This document shows positions 34,605-42,801 of a stretch of 64,000 bases of DNA, one piece after another (positions within the stretch are counted from its first letter, which is position 1; the number at the start of each line of letters is the position of its first letter). Below the pieces are notes generated by a model. The model did no database searches. It had not been told where the DNA came from and saw only the letters and a list, made by a program, of their open reading frames with translations. Origin of the DNA: Nocardia ignorata NBRC 108230 (GTDB lineage Bacteria; Actinomycetota; Actinomycetes; Mycobacteriales; Mycobacteriaceae); the NCBI RefSeq assembly GCF_001612905.1, contig NZ_BDBI01000008.1:1-64000 (forward strand), read 5' to 3'. A program made the position numbers and the translations under genes.

Positions 34605-34991
34605 CTATTTGGGCCTGCGCATGCGCGGTTCGCCGCCCCCGCGTGCCCGTTCGGAAACGGTGCTGATCGCGGTATCGAGCCGGGTTCCGTTGGGCCAGCC
34701 GACATAGTGGCACAGGAACAGGGCGATTTCGCGGAGCTGTTCCTCGGTGAGCTCTTTGTTGTGCAGGGCGGCGTGGATCTGGATTTCGGCGGTTTCCATG
34801 CGGCCCTGGGCGGCGAGCGCGCCGAGCAGCAGCAGCCGGCGGTCGCGGTCGGTGAGTCCGGGGCGCGACCAGATCTCGGCGAAGAGGTGATCGACGGTGG
34901 TGGCGAAGAACGCGCCGTCGATCTCCGGCGGTTGCCAGCCGTAGACCTCTTTCATGCGGGCCAGGCCGCGGGCGCGGGCGTCGTCGGTCAT
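34605..34991 (-). CDS. Carboxymuconolactone-decarboxylase/AhpD-like protein
   Basis: This is a 128-aa all-helical protein of the CMD family: MKEVYGWQPPEIDGAFFATTVDHLF, then SRPGLTDRDRRLLLLGALAAQG and LREIALFLCHYVGWPNG. The CxxC of AhpD peroxidases is absent, and a single Cys occurs in FLCHYVGWP, as in gamma-carboxymuconolactone decarboxylase relatives. Its role here is unknown; it may act on a lactone or acid from steroid oxidation. It matches Rv0771 in the M. tuberculosis order. ATG 34991 overlaps the preceding stop (ATGA). Confidence 0.87.
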   Translation of the reverse strand: MTDDARARGLARMKEVYGWQPPEIDGAFFATTVDHLFAEIWSRPGLTDRDRRLLLLGALAAQGRMETAEIQIHAALHNKELTEEQLREIALFLCHYVGWPNGTRLDTAISTVSERARGGGEPRMRRPK

Positions 34992-35872
34992 GTGCTGCTC
35001 CTGTCGGATGTGGGGACCCGAAGGCCGAGACCTTCGGCGAGATGCTCGAAACCCATTCGGGCGAGCGGTAATTCGACGCCGAGCCGGGCGCCGAGGTCCA
35101 GGGCCAGCGCCAGATCCTTCTCGCCCAGGTCGCGTACGTGCGACATGATCGGCAGCCACGGATCGCCCTCGGCGAGGCGGGCGGTGGACTCGCGCCACAG
35201 GATGGCACCCGGTCCGCCGGTGACGGCGTCGGAGTGGCGCACCACCTCACCGAGGCGGCGGATGTCGAGCCCGGCCGACTCGGCCAGGCGCGAGGCCTCG
35301 GCGGCGGCGGCGAAGGCGACGAAGTGCACCAGATTGCGGGCGAGCTTCATCCGGGTACCCGCACCCACCGGGCCCGCGTGCACCACGAGATCGGCGAAGC
35401 GGGCGAACGGGGACCGCACCGCCTCGAACGCGGTCTCGCTGCCGCCGATCATGACCGCGAGGCGCCCCTGTTTCGCGCCGGGCGCACCACCGCTGACGGG
35501 TGCGTCGACCAGCTCGACCTCGTGGCGCGCGCATTCCTCGGCCAATTCGATCGCCGTGCTGTCGGCGATGGTCGAATGCACGGCGACCACCGTGCCCGCG
35601 GCGGCCGTCGACAGAATTCCCTGCGGACCGGTCAGCACATCGCGGACCTGGGCGTCGTCGAGGACGGTCACCGAGATCACCGCCGCGCGGGCAGCGACCT
35701 CGGCCGGTGTCGCCGCCACCGCGACACCCGCGGCGGCGAACTTCTCGGTGGCATCGGCCCGCGCGTCGCACACCACCAGGCCGCCCGGCCAGTCGACGAG
35801 CCTGCGCGCCATGGGCGCACCCATGTTGCCCAGCCCGATGTAGCCGAGACGTGGCGCGTTGTCGGTGGTCAT
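34988..35872 (-). CDS. 3-hydroxyisobutyrate-dehydrogenase-like NAD(P) enzyme
   Basis: This is a 294-aa beta-hydroxyacid dehydrogenase. The Rossmann loop LGYIGLGNMGAPMARRL is at the N-terminus, the substrate motif ELVDAPVSGGAPGAKQG lies near residue 118, and the catalytic Lys is in GTRMKLARNLV. It matches Rv0770 by type and order. It probably oxidises a beta-hydroxy acid or reduces a semialdehyde produced within the island. ATG 35872 overlaps the stop of the SDR gene. Confidence 0.9.
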   Translation of the reverse strand: MTTDNAPRLGYIGLGNMGAPMARRLVDWPGGLVVCDARADATEKFAAAGVAVAATPAEVAARAAVISVTVLDDAQVRDVLTGPQGILSTAAAGTVVAVHSTIADSTAIELAEECARHEVELVDAPVSGGAPGAKQGRLAVMIGGSETAFEAVRSPFARFADLVVHAGPVGAGTRMKLARNLVHFVAFAAAAEASRLAESAGLDIRRLGEVVRHSDAVTGGPGAILWRESTARLAEGDPWLPIMSHVRDLGEKDLALALDLGARLGVELPLARMGFEHLAEGLGLRVPTSDRSST

Positions 35873-36618
35873 GAGCGGATCACCTGACCGCCGTCGACAT
35901 TGAAGATCTGCCCGGTCACCCAGGCGGCGTCGTCGGAGAGCAGATACAGGCAGGCGCCGACGAGATCCTGCGGTGTGCCCATCCGCTTGAGCGGCAACCG
36001 CTTCACCATGTCGTCGACGATGACCGACGGCGTGATCGTCTTGGTCGCCTCGGTATCGATGGGGCCCGGGGCGATGGCATTGATCCGGATGCCGGAGCTG
36101 CCGAGCTCGTGTGCCAGCTGCTGGGTGAGGCCGTTCACGCCGACCTTGGCCAGCCCGTAGAAGCTCGAATAGGTCCACGCGGCGGTGGAGGACTGGTTCA
36201 CGATGGACCCGCCACTGGCGCGCATCGTCGGCCAGACCGCGCGGGTCACGTTCAGCGCGCCGTCGAAGTTCACGCTCATGAAGTGCTTGTAGTAGTCCCA
36301 CGGCACCGTGAGCAGCAGGTTCAGCTTCATGGTCCCGTAGATGGCCGCGTTGTTCACCAGATGGTCGATGCCACCGAACTTCTCGACGGTGAACGCGGCG
36401 AGCGCGGCCGCGGAATCCGGGTCGGCGACATCGACCTCCCGGAAAGCGGCGACACCGCCGGCCGCGGTGATCTCCTTGGCGACCGATTCGCCCGCCTCGG
36501 CATTGATGTCGGCCACCACCACTCGGGCGCCCTCGGCGGCGAGCGCCTTGGCGTAGGCCGCGCCGATACCCTGTGCCGCGCCGGTGACGATCGCGGTCCG
36601 GTCGGTGAAACGTGTCAT
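35869..36618 (-). CDS. SDR-family oxidoreductase of the ald-tetR operon
   Basis: This is a 249-aa classical SDR with VTGAAQGIGAAYAKAL, the acidic Asp in VVADINAEAG suggesting NAD(H), NNAAIYG, catalytic NQSSTAAWTYSSFYGLAKVG (Ser and YxxxK) and a C-terminal GQIFNVDGGQVIRS. It corresponds to Rv0769. It follows the aldehyde dehydrogenase gene by 12 bp and overlaps the HIBADH-like gene by ATGA. Confidence 0.9.
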   Translation of the reverse strand: MTRFTDRTAIVTGAAQGIGAAYAKALAAEGARVVVADINAEAGESVAKEITAAGGVAAFREVDVADPDSAAALAAFTVEKFGGIDHLVNNAAIYGTMKLNLLLTVPWDYYKHFMSVNFDGALNVTRAVWPTMRASGGSIVNQSSTAAWTYSSFYGLAKVGVNGLTQQLAHELGSSGIRINAIAPGPIDTEATKTITPSVIVDDMVKRLPLKRMGTPQDLVGACLYLLSDDAAWVTGQIFNVDGGQVIRS

Positions 36619-36630
36619 GTCTGTTCTCCT

Positions 36631-38103
36631 TCAGGCCGGGTAGGCCACGAGTTTGGTTTCGAGGTATTCCTCGAAACCGGCGACGCCCATCTCGCGTCCG
36701 ATGCCGGACTGCTTGTAGCCGCCGAAGGGCGCGTCGACCGAGTACCAGGTGCCGCCGTTCACACCGAGGGTCCCGGTGCGGATGGCGGAGACGACCTTGT
36801 CGACGCGGGCGGGATCGGTGCCCCACACCGAGCCCGACAGGCCGTAGGGGGAGTCGTTGGCGATGCGGATGGCGTCGGCGTCGCCGTCGTGCGGCAGGAT
36901 CACCAGCACAGGCCCGAAGATTTCCTCCCTGGCCACCCGGGACTCGTTCGTCAGCCCGGCGATCAGGGTCGGCTCGACGAAGTAGCCCGCGTCGCGGCCG
37001 GCCGGACGACCGCCGCCCACGACCACCTCGCCGCCTTCGGTGCGAGCCAGCGAGATGTAGCCCTCCACGCGTTCGCGCTGTCGCTCGGAGATGAGCGGAC
37101 CGCACACGGTGCGCCGGTCGTCCGGGTCGCCCGCGCGGATGCCGGCCATGGTCTTGGCTGTTGCTTCGAGAGCCGCCTCATAAGCGCTGCGCGGTACCAG
37201 CAACCGGGTGGACAGCGCGCAACCCTGACCGGCGTGCACACACACCGAGAAGGCGGCCATCGCGCAGGCCGCCGCGATATCGGCGTCGTCGAGGACGACG
37301 AACGCGGACTTGCCGCCGAGCTCGAGGAACACCTTCTTCACCGTGGCCGCCGCCGCGGCCATCACCGACTTCCCGGTGCGGGTGGAACCGGTGAACGACA
37401 CCAGATCCACGTCGGGATCCTCGGCGAGCTGCGCGCCGAGCCGGTGATCGGAGCCGGTCACCACATTGAACACACCCGCGGGGATATCGGTGTGCTCGGC
37501 GGCCAGAATCCCCAGTGCCGCACCGCACCACGGGGTATCGGGTGCGGGTTTGAGCACCACGGTATTGCCCGCCGCGAGCGCGGGCCCGATCTTGGCCAGG
37601 TTGATCTGATGGGGGAAGTTCCACGGCGTGATCGCCCCGACGACGCCCACCGCCTCGCGCCGCAGTTCCCTGCGGGTACGCATACCCATCGGTTCGGCGA
37701 TCGGCATCTCGGTGCGCCAGGAATAGGATTCGGCGAGGTCCGCGAAGTAGCCGAGATCGTTCACCGGCCCTTCCAGATGAGGTCCTGCCGTGAGCATCCG
37801 GGGTGCGCCCGCCTCCTCGATGGTGATCTCGCGCAGTTCCTCGATGTGCTCGCGCATGGCCTCGCGCAATTGGCGCAGGCAGCGCGCCCGGAACGCCGGA
37901 TCGGTCGACCATCCGGTGGTGTCGAAGGCGGTGCGGGCCGCGGTGACGGCCGCGCGCATGTCCTCGGTCGTGGCATCGGCCGCCCAGCCGAGGCGCTCGC
38001 CGGTGGCGGGGTTGCCGGTCGCGAACACTCCGCCCGATCCCCGGCTCAGTTTTCCGTCGATCAGCAGCGTGCAGCCGTCCTCGGGACGTAAATTGCTCGG
38101 CAC
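36631..38103 (-). CDS. Aldehyde dehydrogenase (Rv0768/AldA-like)
   Basis: This is a 490-aa NAD(P) aldehyde dehydrogenase. It has the cofactor segment ITPWNFPHQINLAKIGPALA and SFTGSTRTGKSVM, the general base Glu in FLELGGKSA, the nucleophile Cys at about 295 in HAGQGCALS, and the closing FGGYKQSGIGREMG. It would turn an aldehyde, perhaps from P450 or SDR oxidation, into an acid. The start is GTG 38103 with GGGAG upstream. It is the first gene of the five-gene operon, with an island operator 15-35 bp before the start. Confidence 0.93.
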   Translation of the reverse strand: MPSNLRPEDGCTLLIDGKLSRGSGGVFATGNPATGERLGWAADATTEDMRAAVTAARTAFDTTGWSTDPAFRARCLRQLREAMREHIEELREITIEEAGAPRMLTAGPHLEGPVNDLGYFADLAESYSWRTEMPIAEPMGMRTRRELRREAVGVVGAITPWNFPHQINLAKIGPALAAGNTVVLKPAPDTPWCGAALGILAAEHTDIPAGVFNVVTGSDHRLGAQLAEDPDVDLVSFTGSTRTGKSVMAAAAATVKKVFLELGGKSAFVVLDDADIAAACAMAAFSVCVHAGQGCALSTRLLVPRSAYEAALEATAKTMAGIRAGDPDDRRTVCGPLISERQRERVEGYISLARTEGGEVVVGGGRPAGRDAGYFVEPTLIAGLTNESRVAREEIFGPVLVILPHDGDADAIRIANDSPYGLSGSVWGTDPARVDKVVSAIRTGTLGVNGGTWYSVDAPFGGYKQSGIGREMGVAGFEEYLETKLVAYPA

Positions 38104-38117
38104 CGTGTCTCCCTAAC

Positions 38118-38138
38118 TGTCTGGACAGGTGTCTAGAC
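38118..38138 (+). promoter_or_regulatory. CYP51-regulon operator, copy 6 (ald-tetR operon)
   Basis: TGTCTGGACAGGTGTCTAGAC has four half-sites (TGTC, GACA, TGTC, GAC) at 6-bp steps. It lies between the divergent aldehyde dehydrogenase start and the small DUF1059 gene, so it may control both. Confidence 0.8.
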
Positions 38139-38206
38139 TGTATTTCACCGTCCGCCGGTGAGCAAGGGCGCATCGGCCGGAACCGTTGCCCGCGAGAGGA
38201 AATGCC

Positions 38207-38353
38207 ATGAAGACCAGACTGCGATGCCCCTGTGGAGACCTCATCGTCGGTGCCGACGAGGACGACCTGGTCGAGCACGCGAACGCGCACCTGGTAGCGA
38301 ACCATCCCGACCACGACTACACCCGCGAGGAGATTTTGCTGTTCGCCTACTGA
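38207..38353 (+). CDS. DUF1059-family small zinc-finger-like protein
   Basis: This is a 48-aa protein. The N-terminus has C7 and C9 (LRCPCGD), followed by ADEDDLVEHANAHLVANHPDH and ending EEILLFAY. The CxC...H-x3-H arrangement is that of DUF1059, small proteins thought to bind a metal. ATG 38207 is preceded by GAGAGGAAA. It stands divergent from the aldehyde dehydrogenase operon across operator copy 6, and a very strong hairpin follows its stop at once. Its role in the island, if any, is unknown. Confidence 0.82.
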   Translation: MKTRLRCPCGDLIVGADEDDLVEHANAHLVANHPDHDYTREEILLFAY

Positions 38354-38400
38354 CACGACAGCGGGCCCGCACCGTGTACCGGTGCGGGCCCGCTGTCGTG
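38354..38400. terminator. Very stable hairpin terminator (21-bp perfect stem)
   Basis: Arms 38354-38374 and 38380-38400 are perfect complements with a 5-nt loop (TGTAC). It starts directly after the DUF1059 stop and ends 7 bp before the convergent methyltransferase stop. Confidence 0.9.
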
Positions 38401-38407
38401 GACCGGG

Positions 38408-39205
38408 TCAGGGTTTGCGGGCGACCCCGCCGTACGCGGAGATCGGCTGGACTTCGCCCACCTGGGCATTCTCGGGCCGCCACTGGGTGATCGAGGTGAA
38501 GCCGGGCTCCACGAACTCGAGGCCGTCGAACACCGCCTGGATCTGGGCCTGCGTGCGCGGAATGTAGGGGGTGCCGCCGGTGCCGGTGTAGTTCTCGCAC
38601 AGCGTCACGTAGGCCTGGCTGTCGTCGGTGCCGTCCCACATGATGAGGTAGCTGCCCGACGGGACCGCCGCCAGCACGGTGCCGACGATGCGGAGCAGGT
38701 CCTCGTAGGTCTTGGCGTGGCCGAGCACGCCCATGAACATCACCGCGATGGGCTCGTTGAAGTTCAGCACATTGCGGGCGTCGGCGACGATCTTCTCGGG
38801 CTCGTGGAAGTCGGCGTCGATGTAGGTGGTGACACCCTCGGGGGTGGTGCTGGTGAGCAGCGCCCGCGCGTGGGTGAGCACCAGCGGATCGTTGTCGACG
38901 TACACCACGCGGGCGTCGGGGGTGACGCCCTGGGCGACCTCGTGGGTGTTCTGCATGGTCGGCAGGCCGGTGCCGATGTCGAGGAACTGCCGGATGCCGC
39001 GCTCGCGGGCCAGGAACCGGACCGCCCGGATCAGGAACTGCCGCGACTGCACCGCCATGGTCGAGATGTCCGGGTCGACGGCCAAGCCCGCGTCACCGGC
39101 GATCTTGTCGATGTCATAGTGGTCTTTGCCTCCCATCCAGTAGTTCCAGATCCGCGCCGAATGCGGGATGTCGGTCCTGATCTGTGGGGTGTCTACGTCG
39201 GCCAT
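38408..39205 (-). CDS. SAM-dependent methyltransferase (DUF574/PF04672 type)
   Basis: This is a 265-aa protein matching the actinobacterial DUF574 methyltransferase-like family: HSARIWNYWMGGKDHYDID near the start, FLDIGTGLPTMQNTHEVAQ as the SAM-binding loop, VVYVDNDPLVLTHARALL, and IMFMGVLGH-like motif AVMFMGVLGHAKTYED. Such families are expanded in Streptomyces and Nocardia, and no substrate is known. ATG 39205 follows GAGGAACGAG. The 258-bp gap to the MFS gene holds the two divergent promoters, but I see no clear operator. Confidence 0.9.
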   Translation of the reverse strand: MADVDTPQIRTDIPHSARIWNYWMGGKDHYDIDKIAGDAGLAVDPDISTMAVQSRQFLIRAVRFLARERGIRQFLDIGTGLPTMQNTHEVAQGVTPDARVVYVDNDPLVLTHARALLTSTTPEGVTTYIDADFHEPEKIVADARNVLNFNEPIAVMFMGVLGHAKTYEDLLRIVGTVLAAVPSGSYLIMWDGTDDSQAYVTLCENYTGTGGTPYIPRTQAQIQAVFDGLEFVEPGFTSITQWRPENAQVGEVQPISAYGGVARKP

Positions 39206-39463
39206 GGGTCTCGTTCCTCTGCGAATCGACTGTGACTTAGCCGGCCCGCCGGTCCACACCGCCGGCGCGGGACAGCATCTGATCTGGTTGCGACAGTACA
39301 AGATTGACGCCGTGCTCGAGCAGATTCGTGGTTCACCTGTTCGGGCCGATCGAAACCGGTTCTCGCGCTGCGAATCTCGCGCCCGACAAGGTGGTCCCGG
39401 ACGGGAACGGTCAGGTCGAATTCCCGCCGGTGACCCGATTCGCGGCTCCCTACGGTCGGTCGA

Positions 39464-40654
39464 GTGAACCCTGATACCTACGCACAGACCCCGGTGACCG
39501 ACAGGCTCCACCGTCCCCTGATCCTGTTCATGGCACTCGCGGCCGCCGTCGGTACATCGACGATCTATCCGATGCAGCCCGCGATCGCGGACGTGGCGGA
39601 TTCGCTCGGCACCCAGATCACCGCTGTCGGATTCGCCCTGGCTTGCGGGCCGATCGGCTACATGCTCGGACTCGGCCTGCTGGTGCCGCTGGTCGACCGC
39701 TTCGCTCCCGGCCGCGTCCTGGCCGCTCAGTTCGGGGTCCTCGCGTGTGCGCTCGCGGCCGGTGCCGCCGCGGGCAGCGCCACCGTGCTGGCTCCGATGA
39801 TCGGTCTGGTCGGCGCCTGCTCGGCGGTCGGGGCCGGGTTGAGCTCCGTCGCCGGCCGGTTGGCGCACCCGCACCGGCGCGCGACGGTTCTGGGAGTGGT
39901 GACCGCGGGCATCTCCGTCGGCATCCTCGCCGGCCGGATCGTGGGCGGGTGGCTCGCGGACGAGATCGGCTGGCGCGCGATGCTGCTCGTCTTCGCGGCC
40001 GGCTGCGCCCTGCTCGCCGTCTGCTGCCTCGTCGCGCTGCCCGTCGTGACCGGCACCGCCGAGCGCGGCTACTTCTCGACCTTGCGTTCCCTGCCCGGAT
40101 TGTTCGTCCACCACGCGACGCTTCGGATCGCCGCTGTGCGTGGCTTCCTGTGGTTCTTCGCCTTCTGCGCGGTCTGGGCGGGCATCGCCGTGGCACTCTC
40201 GGAGCCCCCGTACTCCTATTCGGCCGAACGGATCGGCCTCTACGCGCTGGCGGGCCTCTCGGGCATCCTGGCCACCCGGATCGCGGGCACACGGACCGAC
40301 CGCGACGGCGCTCGCCCGGTGATCCTCGCCGGTCTCGCCCTCGCCGGAGCCGCCACCGTCGTCATGGGTTTCGGCCTCGCGAACACGCTCGTGACGCTGG
40401 TCTGCCTGGCGGCCTTCGACGCCGGGCTCTTCGCTGCCCAGGTCGCCAACCAGAGCACGGTCCTGGCGATCGAACCCGACGCACCGGCACGCTTCAACAG
40501 CGCGTACATGCTGGTCTACTTCGTCGGTGGCAGCCTCGGGACCGCCTTCGGTGCCGCGGCGGTCGAGTGGTTCGGGTGGCAGGCGACCGCCCTGATCGCG
40601 GCGGCAGCCATCGTCGCCGCCGCGATCAGCACAGCACGATCGCCGCTCGTATAA
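39464..40654 (+). CDS. MFS transporter, putative drug exporter
   Basis: This is a 396-aa permease with twelve hydrophobic segments. The loop 2-3 motif is reduced (LVPLVDRFAPGRVLAAQFGVLAC), and motif C-like GVVTAGISVGILAGRIVGGWL lies in segment 5. Together these suggest an efflux-type MFS protein (DHA/YnfM group). The start is GTG 39464. Its stop overlaps a TATAAT box used by the following MarR gene, 46 bp downstream, so the pair is probably a self-regulated efflux module. Confidence 0.85.
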   Translation: MNPDTYAQTPVTDRLHRPLILFMALAAAVGTSTIYPMQPAIADVADSLGTQITAVGFALACGPIGYMLGLGLLVPLVDRFAPGRVLAAQFGVLACALAAGAAAGSATVLAPMIGLVGACSAVGAGLSSVAGRLAHPHRRATVLGVVTAGISVGILAGRIVGGWLADEIGWRAMLLVFAAGCALLAVCCLVALPVVTGTAERGYFSTLRSLPGLFVHHATLRIAAVRGFLWFFAFCAVWAGIAVALSEPPYSYSAERIGLYALAGLSGILATRIAGTRTDRDGARPVILAGLALAGAATVVMGFGLANTLVTLVCLAAFDAGLFAAQVANQSTVLAIEPDAPARFNSAYMLVYFVGGSLGTAFGAAAVEWFGWQATALIAAAAIVAAAISTARSPLV

Positions 40655-40668
40655 TATGAAACTCGTAT
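40650..40668 (+). promoter_or_regulatory. Promoter -10 TATAAT and repeated CTCGTAT motif before marR
   Basis: A perfect TATAAT (40650-40655) overlaps the MFS stop codon. CTCGTAT occurs at 40646-40652 and again at 40662-40668 as a direct repeat, possibly a MarR-binding site. The MarR start is 33 bp further on. Confidence 0.5.
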
Positions 40669-40700
40669 GGTCGTTCGGTGGGTAGGAGAAGAGAGCGCGG

Positions 40701-41177
40701 ATGGTGGCGGACGAAGCGACTCGGCGACGCAAGCTCACGGTGGCGGTCAAAGACGCCCTGCGTGACTTGAATATCGAACTGTCTTTGCTCAATCGGCGCT
40801 TCGGTGGCCAGGTGGAGCTGCGGGAGGTGGACTTCACCTGTCTCGACCTGATCAACCGGCACGGGCCGATGTCGCCGAAGGAACTCTCACGCCGGGCCGG
40901 CCTGCACCCGGCCACGCTGACCGGGATTCTCGACCGTTTGCAGAACGGTGGATGGGTCGTGCGCGAACGCGACCCGGAGTCCGCCGACCGCAGGGCCGTC
41001 ACCGTCCGTGCTGTGCGCGAACGCAATTCGGCGCTCTACGAGGTGTTTTCCGGCATGAACAACCGGATGGACGCGCTGTGCGCCGACTACACCGACGACC
41101 AGCTCATGGCGATCGCCGACTTCCTCCGGCGCACCGGTGATGCCGGGCGGCAATCCGCCGAGGAACTCGCCCGCTGA
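40701..41177 (+). CDS. MarR-family transcriptional regulator
   Basis: This is a 158-aa winged-helix regulator: MSPKELSRRAGLHPATLTGIL as recognition unit, LQNGGWVVRERDPESADRRAVTV as wing, and helical dimer arms at both ends. It is preceded by GGAGAAGAGAG-type ribosome sequence and is encoded downstream of the MFS exporter on the same strand. It would repress the exporter or itself. The next gene is convergent. Confidence 0.88.
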   Translation: MVADEATRRRKLTVAVKDALRDLNIELSLLNRRFGGQVELREVDFTCLDLINRHGPMSPKELSRRAGLHPATLTGILDRLQNGGWVVRERDPESADRRAVTVRAVRERNSALYEVFSGMNNRMDALCADYTDDQLMAIADFLRRTGDAGRQSAEELAR

Positions 41178-41218
41178 ACGGCACCGCTGGAATTCGATGT
41201 CATCGGCAAGCCCTCCGG

Positions 41219-41919
41219 TCAGCGGGTGAAGGCTGCCGCATGGTCGGTGACCCAGGTGGCGAAATCCTGTGCGGGACGGTCCAGGAGGTCGGCGACCGTG
41301 GCGGTCGTCGGGCCGAGAATGCGGACCTTGTCGGGTTGGGTCAGCGATCGGGGACCGGTGAGGACATCGGAGCGATTCCCGTGTCCTTCCTCGGTCAGCG
41401 CGCGCACCGCGACGGCGGCGATATCGCGTTCGTGGATCGGCGAGGTGGCCGCATCCCGATACGCACCGCGCACCACGTCACCGGCGCGTAGCTGTGGCGC
41501 CCACGCCAGGGTGTTGGCGGCGAAATCGCTGCAGCGCAGGGCGGTCCATGCCATGCCCGAACTCTGGGCGGCGGCCTCGAGGGCTCGGAACCCCGCCATG
41601 AAGCGCGGTTCCCCCGCGGGGAACTCGACGGTCGCCGCGGAGATGACCACAACCCGCTCGACCCCGTGACCCGCTGCCGCGGCGAGGATCGCGCCGCGGA
41701 GTCGAGGGCGCCACGCGAGCTCAACAGCACCGCCTCGGTGCCCTTCCATACGTCGGCCGGGATATGCGGGCCCGCTGGATCACCCTGTGCGACAACAACT
41801 CGACTCGGCAAGACGGCTTCACGATCCCGGGTGACCGCCGTGACGGGTGCGCCTGCCGCTACCAAGTGGGAGACGACTTCACGGCCCACGATCCCGGTGG
41901 CTCCGATGACGACGAACAT
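41219..41919 (-). pseudogene. NAD(P)-binding (NmrA-like) protein, single frameshift
   Basis: The N-terminal part (minus strand from ATG 41919) reads MFVVIGATGIVGREVVSHL and continues to EAVLLSSRGALD near 41705. The rest of the family, starting RGAILAAAAGHGVERVVVISA and ending DFATWVTDHAAAFTR, is in another frame down to 41219. One missing base near 41690-41710 would join them into a protein of about 230 aa of the NmrA/quinone-oxidoreductase-2 type that binds NADP. As it stands both halves are broken. The break is not in a homopolymer, so a true mutation is somewhat more likely than a read error, but I cannot decide. Confidence 0.75.
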
Positions 41920-42018
41920 GACCCCGGGAGAGATGTAATACGGAAATCAAACTACTTCGCCGTGATGCTCGTCACCGAGGGAAGGGCTAATCTGGGGCGA
42001 ACGGACATGGGGGAGTCG

Positions 42019-42801
42019 ATGGACGACGCGGGTTTCGATCGCAAACTGGACGCATTCGAACGATGGCAGTCGACCCCCTGGGGCAGGCTCCGATACCGCA
42101 TAGCCGCCGCAAACCTCGCCACTCATCTCCCGGCCGGGCGCAGCCTCGCGGTCCTCGATGTCGGTGGGGGCAACGGGCTGGATGTCCTAGAGCTGGCCGC
42201 TCTCGGTCACCGGGTGACCATCGCCGATCTCTCACGGCCATCCCTCACCTCGGCCGAGGCGCTCGCCGCCGAGCGCGGACTCGCCGACCACATCACCACC
42301 GCGCCGGTCGCCATCGACGACCTGGCGACCGAGTTCGGGCACGCGGCGTTCGATATCGTGCTGTGCCACAACGTGATCCAATACCTCCCCGAATCACCGA
42401 TATCCGCCCTCGCGGCCCAGCTCGCGCACACGGGTCTGCTCTCCGTCATCGCTCCCAACGCGGCCGCGGACCCCCTTCTCACCGCGGTCCGTTCCCGGAA
42501 TCTCACCGAGGCGCTGCGCCTACTCGACGCCCCGACCCGTGTCGCTGTCACCTACGACACCGAAGCGCGAGCCTGCTACGCCGACGACATCGCAGGCGAC
42601 CTGCGCGACGCGGGCCTGGAAGTGCTGGCCCACAGCGGAATCCGCGTCGTCTGCGACCTCGTCACCGACGACGCCCGTAAATCCGAGCCCGACTTCTACG
42701 CCGATCTGGAACGCCTGGAACTGGCCTTGACCAACCGGGCGCCGTACCCCCACTTCGCCCGCATGTTCCAGCTCATCGCCCGTCCGTCGCGTACACGCTG
42801 A
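42019..42801 (+). CDS. Class-I SAM-dependent methyltransferase
   Basis: This is a 260-aa methyltransferase. Motif I is LAVLDVGGGNGLDVLELA, motif II is near VTIADLSRPSL, and the post-I region AAFDIVLCHNVIQYLPE is typical of SmtA/CmoM-like enzymes. ATG 42019 has GGGGGAG 4 nt upstream, and ATG 42007 (four more residues) is an alternative. The C-terminal 29 bp overlap the convergent NUDIX gene. The substrate is unknown. Confidence 0.86.
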   Translation: MDDAGFDRKLDAFERWQSTPWGRLRYRIAAANLATHLPAGRSLAVLDVGGGNGLDVLELAALGHRVTIADLSRPSLTSAEALAAERGLADHITTAPVAIDDLATEFGHAAFDIVLCHNVIQYLPESPISALAAQLAHTGLLSVIAPNAAADPLLTAVRSRNLTEALRLLDAPTRVAVTYDTEARACYADDIAGDLRDAGLEVLAHSGIRVVCDLVTDDARKSEPDFYADLERLELALTNRAPYPHFARMFQLIARPSRTR

